36,596 nt of DNA. It comes from Clostridiaceae bacterium. GTDB taxonomy: Bacteria; Bacillota; Clostridia; Acetivibrionales; DTU013. The stretch is from positions 1 through 36,596 of the forward strand of contig JAAYPO010000116.1 in assembly GCA_012519745.1 (NCBI GenBank), read 5' to 3'. The first letter of the stretch is position 1; every line of letters begins with the position of its first letter. Shown piece by piece: positions 31,800 through 36,596 of this stretch. A model generated the notes under the pieces. It worked only from the letters and a program-made list of their open reading frames with translations. It had not been told where the DNA came from and did not search any database. The position numbers and the translations under genes are program-made.

Positions 31800-32381
31800 C
31801 AAAATCAGGCGACCCAACTTGTAGTATTATTTCCCACTGTCTTTATATATACAGTGTGCTCTGATATTTTTTTCTACATAAATAACCAAAAAAGGTCTGT
31901 GATTGTCTGCGCGATAGCCATTTTCCCATACATACCGGCAAATTTCCACAGAAACCACCTACCTCAATGGCAATTATATACTATCAACATTTAAATGCCA
32001 TTTCAATAGGGTTACATAAAATGCATATTTATTCATTCCCTAAATTGTCCAATACACATATACAAATTACAGTCGGAAGCTATGGCCTCATTATAGCGCA
32101 ATACGCCAAAAGCCGCCGGTTTGCGCCCACACATCACTGTGTCCTCCTTAGCTCCGGGAGCCGGGCAAACCGATCGGCTTATCTGCAAATATGGCTTTAG
32201 TGAATACTGCCGGAATCGGATCACCTGCGTCACGGACAGGCAAAGTCGCCTTTGTCGGGACTGATTTCCCGACCCTGAAGCTGTCCGTATCATCCGATGC
32301 AATATGAGTATTCACTAATATTCACTAATATTCATTAATATTCATCAATAATCAGCTATAACGCATGGTTCAAAGGTAATT
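31800..32381. other. oppA-leuB intergenic gap
   Basis: Apart from the structured element at 32111-32318, this gap holds no clear gene. Bases 31800-32100 are AT-rich with no convincing signal. Four 10-bp units of the type TTCACTAATA or TTCATTAATA run from 32311 to 32350; the first is part of the outer stem of the structured element. No clean intrinsic terminator for leuB with a U-run was identified, so the structured element may serve that role. Confidence 0.5.
32111..32318 (-). ncRNA. Candidate structured RNA (strand uncertain, minus preferred)
   Basis: Two adjacent nested stem systems fill much of the 666-base gap between oppA and leuB. Domain A: AGCCG 32111-32115 with CGGCT 32175-32179 and GGTTTGC 32118-32124 with GCAAACC 32165-32171. 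These enclose ACAC/GTGT (about 32128-32142) and GCTCC-G-GGAGC (about 32151-32161). Domain B: TTAGTGAATACT 32197-32208 with AGTATTCACTAA 32307-32318, ATCGGAT 32215-32221 with ATCCGAT 32292-32298, and ACGGACAG 32232-32239 with CTGTCCGT 32281-32288. These enclose CAAAG/CTTTG (32241-32254) and TCGGG/CCCGA (32255-32272). No credible protein spans it. It is GC-rich in an AT-rich gap, a common mark of functional RNA. A 33-codon minus-strand ORF (32033-32134) has AAGGAGG 8 bases before its ATG, but it overlaps domain A. Confidence 0.5.
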
Positions 32382-33467
32382 CTACTGCTTGAGCAGGACT
32401 TCCCTGACTACAAGCTCCCCCATTTCACTGGTTTCCGTAACTGTATTGCCCGCTGATGCTATGTCAGCTGTGCGGTATCCCTTTTCCAGAACACGCCTTA
32501 CCGCATCTTCAATGGCATCGGCTGCGGCATACTGCTTGAATGAATAGCGCAGCATCATGGCAGTTGACAAAATCGCTGCAATTGGATTTGCCTTATTCAT
32601 GCCTGCGATATCCGGCGCAGATCCGTGGATAGGCTCATAAAGCCCCAGAGCTCCGTTTCCAAGGCTTGCTGATGGAAGCATGCCTATAGAGCCGGTGATC
32701 ATGGAAGCCTCGTCGGACAATATGTCGCCAAACATATTCGAGGTCAGGATGACATCGAACTGGCGAGGATTTCTGACAAGCTGCATAGCTGCATTATCCA
32801 CATACAGGTGGTTCAGCACGATATTCGGATATTCACGTGCTTTCCTGATCACTACCTCCCGCCAGAGCTTTGAGCTCTCCAGAACATTCGCCTTGTCAAC
32901 TGAAGTCACTATCCCGCTGCGCTTTGATGCCGCTTCAAATGCAATTGCCGCTATTCGTTCGATCTCTGCCACCGAGTATCTTTCAGTATCATACGCTGAT
33001 TCATTTTCGGTGCCTGTGTCGGATCTGCCCCGCTCTCCGAAATAAATGCCTCCCGTAAGCTCCCTTACTACCAGTATATCGATTTTATCCCCTATGATCT
33101 CCGATTTCAGCGGGGACGCATCTCTCAGTGCTTCATATATTACTGCCGGTCTCAGATTGGCATAAAGACCGAGACCCGCCCTGATACCCAGCAGCCCTGC
33201 CTCAGGAGTCTTGCTGCGCGGCAGCTCCTCCCACTTGGGTCCGCCTACCGCCCCCAGAAGCACCGCATCGCTTTCCTTGCAAGCCTTCAATGTCACCTCC
33301 GGCAGAGGTATACCATATTCATCTATGGCACAGCCTCCCATCAGTTCTTCTCGCAGCTCGAAGCTGATGCCGTACTTGTCCCCCGCCGCTTTGAGCACTG
33401 CCAGCGCCTGGTCGGTTATCTCAGGGCCTATGCCGTCGCCTTTTAATACAGTTATTGTATATTTCAC
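32382..33467 (-). CDS. leuB: 3-isopropylmalate dehydrogenase
   Basis: LeuB oxidatively decarboxylates 3-isopropylmalate with NAD+ in leucine synthesis. The 361-aa protein has [10 protein letters not shown] at about 8-17, the substrate-binding [12 protein letters not shown] (about 95-106), the ELTGGIYFG segment (about 137-145), [13 protein letters not shown] (about 189-201), the metal ligands in [14 protein letters not shown] (about 239-252), and the NAD-binding [12 protein letters not shown] (about 273-284). The start is GTG 33467 with GAGGAGG upstream. It is 12 bases after leuD in the leuCDB operon. No leuA is in the window. Confidence 0.97.
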   Translation of the reverse strand: MKYTITVLKGDGIGPEITDQALAVLKAAGDKYGISFELREELMGGCAIDEYGIPLPEVTLKACKESDAVLLGAVGGPKWEELPRSKTPEAGLLGIRAGLGLYANLRPAVIYEALRDASPLKSEIIGDKIDILVVRELTGGIYFGERGRSDTGTENESAYDTERYSVAEIERIAAIAFEAASKRSGIVTSVDKANVLESSKLWREVVIRKAREYPNIVLNHLYVDNAAMQLVRNPRQFDVILTSNMFGDILSDEASMITGSIGMLPSASLGNGALGLYEPIHGSAPDIAGMNKANPIAAILSTAMMLRYSFKQYAAADAIEDAVRRVLEKGYRTADIASAGNTVTETSEMGELVVREVLLKQ

Positions 33468-33479
33468 TAAAATTCCTCC

Positions 33480-33968
33480 TCACAGGCCCTGCCTGATGTA
33501 TCCGATCAGTCCGTCAGCCGCTATTATTTTCTGCATGAACTCCGGAAACGCTTCAACCTTGTATGACGTGTTCTTTGTCAGGTTTCTGATGATACCGGTA
33601 TCGAAATCTATTTCCAGTTCGTTTCCCTCCTGGATATCCTTTGCCGCATCGGGACATTCGATTATGGGCAGCCCGATATTTATGGCATTACGATAGAATA
33701 TCCTGGCAAAGGTCTCCGCTATGATGCAGGAAATACCTGATGCCTTTATCGCGATGGGAGCATGCTCCCTTGATGAACCACATCCAAAATTCCTGCCGGC
33801 TGCCATTATGTCTCCCTTTTTCACTCTTTTCACAAAGCTGGCATCCAGATCCTCCATGCAGTGGGCTGCCAGCTCTGAAGGTTCACTGGTGTTCAGGTAT
33901 CTTGCCGGTATAATGACGTCAGTGTCCACATTATCCCCATATTTGATTACATTTCCTTTTACCTTCAT
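33480..33968 (-). CDS. leuD: 3-isopropylmalate dehydratase small subunit
   Basis: LeuD is the swivelling small subunit of isopropylmalate isomerase, converting 2- to 3-isopropylmalate with LeuC. The 162-aa protein shows [15 protein letters not shown] (about 12-26), the active-site [14 protein letters not shown] (about 58-71), the [15 protein letters not shown] region and a C-terminal half of beta strands. This is the short archaeal/clostridial-type LeuD. AGGAGG precedes the ATG at 7 bases. It lies 91 bases after leuC and 12 bases before leuB. Confidence 0.96.
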   Translation of the reverse strand: MKVKGNVIKYGDNVDTDVIIPARYLNTSEPSELAAHCMEDLDASFVKRVKKGDIMAAGRNFGCGSSREHAPIAIKASGISCIIAETFARIFYRNAINIGLPIIECPDAAKDIQEGNELEIDFDTGIIRNLTKNTSYKVEAFPEFMQKIIAADGLIGYIRQGL

Positions 33969-34059
33969 ATTATTACCTCCTGTAAATCATACATCCCTGA
34001 ATCAAACTCCTAGGACATAAGAGTGCTGTCATTAAGCTTTTCATATGTCAGTCGCTGAC

Positions 34060-35343
34060 TCACAGCTCCTCCGGCGATGCGATCCTGCCGGCCACTGCTG
34101 ATGCAGCTGCTATTGCCGGGCTTGCCAGATATACTTCACTTTCAGGGTGGCCCATCCTGCCTACGAAATTTCTGTTGGTAGTCGCGACGGCCCTCTCCCC
34201 CTTTGCCAGTATTCCCATATGTCCACCCAGGCATGGCCCGCAAGTCGGAGTGCTGACTGCGGCACCCGCTTCGATGAATATTTCGAAAAGGCCCTCATTC
34301 ATGGACTGCCTCCATATCTTCTGAGTGGCAGGAATTATAATACAACGGACGTCAGGATGCACCTTGCGTCCCTTGAGTACCGTCGCTGCAACACGCATAT
34401 CCTCTATCCTTCCGTTTGTACAGGAACCGATCACCACTTGGTCGATTTTTACTTCACCCACTTTGTCGATGGTCCTTGCCCTGTCCGGCAGCGGAGGAAA
34501 TGCTATTGTCGGCTTGACAGTGCCAAGGTCTATGGTGTACTCTCTGCTGTAGACCGCATCCGGATCGGCTTTATATACCTTATAGGGTTTTGTGGAATGC
34601 TCCCTGACATAGGCCAGTGTTTTTTCATCCACATCGAAAATGCCGTTCTTTGCGCCGGCCTCAATTGCCATATTGGCCATAGAGAACCTGTCGTCCATTG
34701 ACATCTCGGCCAGCCCGTCTCCGGTAAACTCCATGGACTTGTAAAGCGCTCCGTCCACTCCTATCATTCCGATGATGTGCAAAATGACATCCTTGCCGCT
34801 TACCCATTTCCCCGGCTTTCCCGTCAGTACGAACCGCATTGCCTCCGGCACCTTGAACCAGGCCTCGCCTGTGGCCATACCGGCTGCCATATCGGTGCTT
34901 CCTATTCCTGTGGAAAAAGCACCAAGAGCACCATATGTGCAGGTGTGAGAATCTGCCCCTATCACCAGATCACCCGGGACCACCAGCCCCTTTTCAGGCA
35001 ACAGCGCATGCTCCACGCCCATCTGACCGACCTCAAAGAAGTTTACTATCCCCATCTCCCGCGCAAATTCTCTGATGTATTTGACCTGCTCCGCAGACTT
35101 GATATCTTTGTTTGGAGTAAAGTGGTCAGGCACTATTGCTATTTTGCCTTTGTCAAATACACGGTCGAGTCCGATCTTCCTGAACTCCTTTACAGCCACT
35201 GGAGCTGTGATATCGTTCCCCAGTACCATGTCAAGCTTGGCCTTGATAAGCTGCCCTGCCTCCACTCTGTCGAGACCTGCATGATCTGCAAGTATTTTTT
35301 GTGTCATTGTCATCCCTTTGCCTGCAGCGTTGCCATTGTTCAT
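34060..35343 (-). CDS. leuC: 3-isopropylmalate dehydratase large subunit
   Basis: LeuC is the aconitase-type large subunit carrying a catalytic [4Fe-4S] cluster. The 427-aa protein has the cluster cysteines in GSCTNGR (about 305-311) and CGPCLGG (about 365-371), with [13 protein letters not shown] near 129-141 and [11 protein letters not shown] near 392-402. The short length with a separate short LeuD matches the clostridial/archaeal-type enzyme, close in sequence to homoaconitase; leucine synthesis is the best reading given leuB and leuD. The ATG at 35343 follows GGAGGG at 8 bases. It is the first gene of the visible leuCDB operon. Confidence 0.95.
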   Translation of the reverse strand: MNNGNAAGKGMTMTQKILADHAGLDRVEAGQLIKAKLDMVLGNDITAPVAVKEFRKIGLDRVFDKGKIAIVPDHFTPNKDIKSAEQVKYIREFAREMGIVNFFEVGQMGVEHALLPEKGLVVPGDLVIGADSHTCTYGALGAFSTGIGSTDMAAGMATGEAWFKVPEAMRFVLTGKPGKWVSGKDVILHIIGMIGVDGALYKSMEFTGDGLAEMSMDDRFSMANMAIEAGAKNGIFDVDEKTLAYVREHSTKPYKVYKADPDAVYSREYTIDLGTVKPTIAFPPLPDRARTIDKVGEVKIDQVVIGSCTNGRIEDMRVAATVLKGRKVHPDVRCIIIPATQKIWRQSMNEGLFEIFIEAGAAVSTPTCGPCLGGHMGILAKGERAVATTNRNFVGRMGHPESEVYLASPAIAAASAVAGRIASPEEL

Positions 35344-35374
35344 ATATTATCCCTCCATTCGGCTTTTGGCCATA

Positions 35375-35392
35375 TTGGATCTATTAGTCCAA
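35375..35392. promoter_or_regulatory. Inverted repeat upstream of leuC
   Basis: TTGGA and TCCAA are arranged as an inverted repeat with an 8-base spacer, about 32 bases before the leuC ATG, in a region with several TATA-like sequences. It could be an operator or a chance match. No T-box was recognised. Confidence 0.25.
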
Positions 35393-35500
35393 ACCTACTA
35401 TATATACAATATAATACCGTCTGATAAAATACGATTCTTCCTGTAACTTACTGTTATTGAATATTAATATGAATGTTTTTTGTCATCCGCATTCAAAAAC

Positions 35501-35537
35501 ATATAAAAAACAGCACCATTACCTGGAGTGCTGTTTT
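35501..35537 (-). terminator. Terminator overlapping the araC stop codon
   Basis: AAAACAGCAC (35507-35516) and GTGCTGTTTT (35528-35537) form a 10-bp stem that includes the last araC codons. On the minus strand it is followed by TTTTTTATA. Confidence 0.8.
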
Positions 35538-36406
35538 CTGTACTGCAGAGGTGTGACCCTCGCATATTTCTTGAACATTTCATTGAAGCGCTGCTGATTT
35601 GAAAACCCTACGTTCAGCGCTATATCACTGATTTTGATGCTTGTGTCCGCAAGCAGCTCTTTTGCCCTTTCGATGCGGACCTTCAGCAGATAATTGATAG
35701 GGCTCATGCCGGTTTCGTCCTTGAAGGCCCTGGTAAAGTAACTGGGACTGAGAAATACGAATTTTGCTATGTCTCCGAGAGAGATGTCTCGTTCAAAATT
35801 GTTGTGGATGAAATTCACTGATATGCCAATGAGCTCCTTAAGCTTGGGGCTCTTGGACTTGATGCTGTTTTCCCACTCCATCTTGAGAGCCCGTGACAGC
35901 AGCACGAATAATTCCAGTATCAGAAGGTAATTGAGAAATTCACTCCCCAGCTCGGAGCTTTCCCTTTCCTTAAGTATCCTGTTCAGCAGCACAACGATCT
36001 CATTTTTGGGGCTGACCTTCAGTGTGATGTACGGTCCGGTCTCCTTGCTGCTTACAAAATTGAGGAAGTCCTCCATGGGGATCTGCGAAAACTCTCCGTT
36101 TATCCTGTTCTCAAAAGTAAAATTGAGAACGATGAATTCACATCCGTTTTCAGACTTCACGTCAAATTTATGATATTGCATGGGCTTAATGATCACTATG
36201 TCATTGGGTCCCAGCTCCACCTTCTGGCCTGATATCTCAAAAACGGCATACCCCTTTTTCATGTACACCATTTCATAGTTTTCGTGCCTGTTTGGCTCCA
36301 TGGACCAAGTGATATCCTGGATCCTTTCGAGTGTTTTGACTATAACAGGCAGAAAATTTGACGAGTTTATAAGTCCTTCCCATGCCTTCGGCAAAAGCTT
36401 ATCCAT
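35519..36406 (-). CDS. AraC family transcriptional regulator with cupin domain
   Basis: A 295-aa regulator. The N-terminal cupin-like sensor domain (about 30-110) has NRHENYEMVYMKKGYAVFEI and PMQYHKFDV. A C-terminal double helix-turn-helix follows (about 190-290, with ISLGDIAKFVFLSPSYFTRA, then DIALNVGFSNQQRFNEMFKK and TPLQYRK). Such proteins usually bind a sugar or small acid and activate a nearby catabolic operon. Here the nearest downstream genes are leuCDB, with a terminator between, so the target may lie to the right of the window. The ATG follows AGGGGTGGAT, and it has its own promoter. Confidence 0.92.
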   Translation of the reverse strand: MDKLLPKAWEGLINSSNFLPVIVKTLERIQDITWSMEPNRHENYEMVYMKKGYAVFEISGQKVELGPNDIVIIKPMQYHKFDVKSENGCEFIVLNFTFENRINGEFSQIPMEDFLNFVSSKETGPYITLKVSPKNEIVVLLNRILKERESSELGSEFLNYLLILELFVLLSRALKMEWENSIKSKSPKLKELIGISVNFIHNNFERDISLGDIAKFVFLSPSYFTRAFKDETGMSPINYLLKVRIERAKELLADTSIKISDIALNVGFSNQQRFNEMFKKYARVTPLQYRKQHSR

Positions 36407-36431
36407 TTATCCACCCCTGCTTTCTTAATTA

Positions 36432-36461
36432 ATTATATCCCAATCCCGGATAATGAATCAA
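36432..36461 (-). promoter_or_regulatory. Promoter of the AraC-type gene
   Basis: Minus strand TTGATT (36456-36461), 18-bp spacer, consensus TATAAT (36432-36437), about 30 bases before the ATG. The 30-bp repeat array begins only 6 bases upstream of the -35. Confidence 0.6.
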
Positions 36462-36466
36462 GTAAA

Positions 36467-36596
36467 GGGGACACTTCTCCCACGAGACAGTCCAGAGGGA
36501 CGCTTCTCCCACAAGACAGTCCAATGGGGACACTTCTCCCACGAGACAGTCCAATGGGGACACTTCTCCTCCCACGAGACAGTCCAATGGGGACAC
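36467..36596. repeat. Tandem 29-33-bp repeats, cut by the window end
   Basis: Units starting GGGGACACTTCTCCCACGAG begin at 36467, 36496, 36526, 36556 and 36589 (the last cut off). Lengths are 29, 30, 30 and 33; the 33-bp unit carries a CTC insertion. The second unit has AGGGACGCTTCT. The spacing and near-identity might suggest CRISPR, but there are no unique spacers. The GGGGACACTTCT core is shared with the 58-bp units at 16384-16557. Confidence 0.9.

Noticed and set aside
32100-32220. c-di-GMP (GEMM) riboswitch, suggested by GGGCAAACC in domain A
   Set aside because: The following conserved GEMM segments (GNRA-capped stem, then GGGACGCAAAGCC-like sequence) are missing.
36467-36596. Possible CRISPR array
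   Set aside because: Units of 29-33 bp are contiguous, with no unique spacers and no cas genes in the window.

Overview
This is a chromosomal window from a spore-forming member of the Clostridia (Firmicutes). The evidence is the gene content: spmA/spmB, an AbrB-type regulator with a CxxC tail, a YabE-type germination-factor homologue, RicT, a c-di-AMP receptor and a candidate sigma-K-driven coat-like gene. Strong AGGAGG ribosome-binding sites and frequent TTG/GTG starts fit the same group. No rRNA, tRNA, CRISPR array, phage or intact transposase gene was seen. I cannot name the genus.

Bases 1-18,950 hold the conserved block known from Bacillus subtilis (speA-like yaaO, tmk, yaaQ, yaaR, holB, yaaT, yabB, yabC/rsmI, abrB, metS, yabD/tatD, yabE, ksgA), mostly on the minus strand. 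It is remodelled. yabA, yazA and rnmV are not seen. A ferredoxin, the spmA-spmB pair, a divergent DUF2600 (YtpB-like) gene, a coiled-coil membrane protein and a Met/Pro-rich coat-like gene sit inside it. Several repeat families crowd gene ends here: a 61-bp duplication at rsmA, a 363-bp MITE-like element with a perfect 30-bp inverted repeat, an 18-bp minisatellite of about 19 copies between spmA and spmB, and three 58-bp units before tmk.

Bases 18,177-23,964 hold coaX, an Arg/Gln/Asn-rich protein, an amidohydrolase, birA, an unknown 211-aa protein and an iron alcohol dehydrogenase (all minus), plus a plus-strand zinc-ribbon gene.

Bases 24,014-30,028 hold the most coherent unit: a minus-strand operon iadA - small membrane protein - cphB - cphA. 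It should make cyanophycin (multi-L-arginyl-poly-L-aspartate), cut it to beta-Asp-Arg dipeptides and split those to Asp and Arg. Divergent from it is a LexA-family gene whose autocleavage Ser, Lys and Ala-Gly site all appear replaced. It is a candidate non-SOS regulator of this operon.

Bases 30,111-36,596 hold an orphan peptide-binding lipoprotein, a 666-base gap containing a highly structured element (a candidate noncoding RNA), leuCDB, an AraC-family regulator and a truncated array of 30-bp repeats at the window edge.

The observations most worth following are the degenerate LexA beside the cyanophycin operon, the structured element at 32,111-32,318, the repeat invasion of spmA/spmB with loss of the spmB start codon, and a speA gene whose best-placed start codon is ATC.
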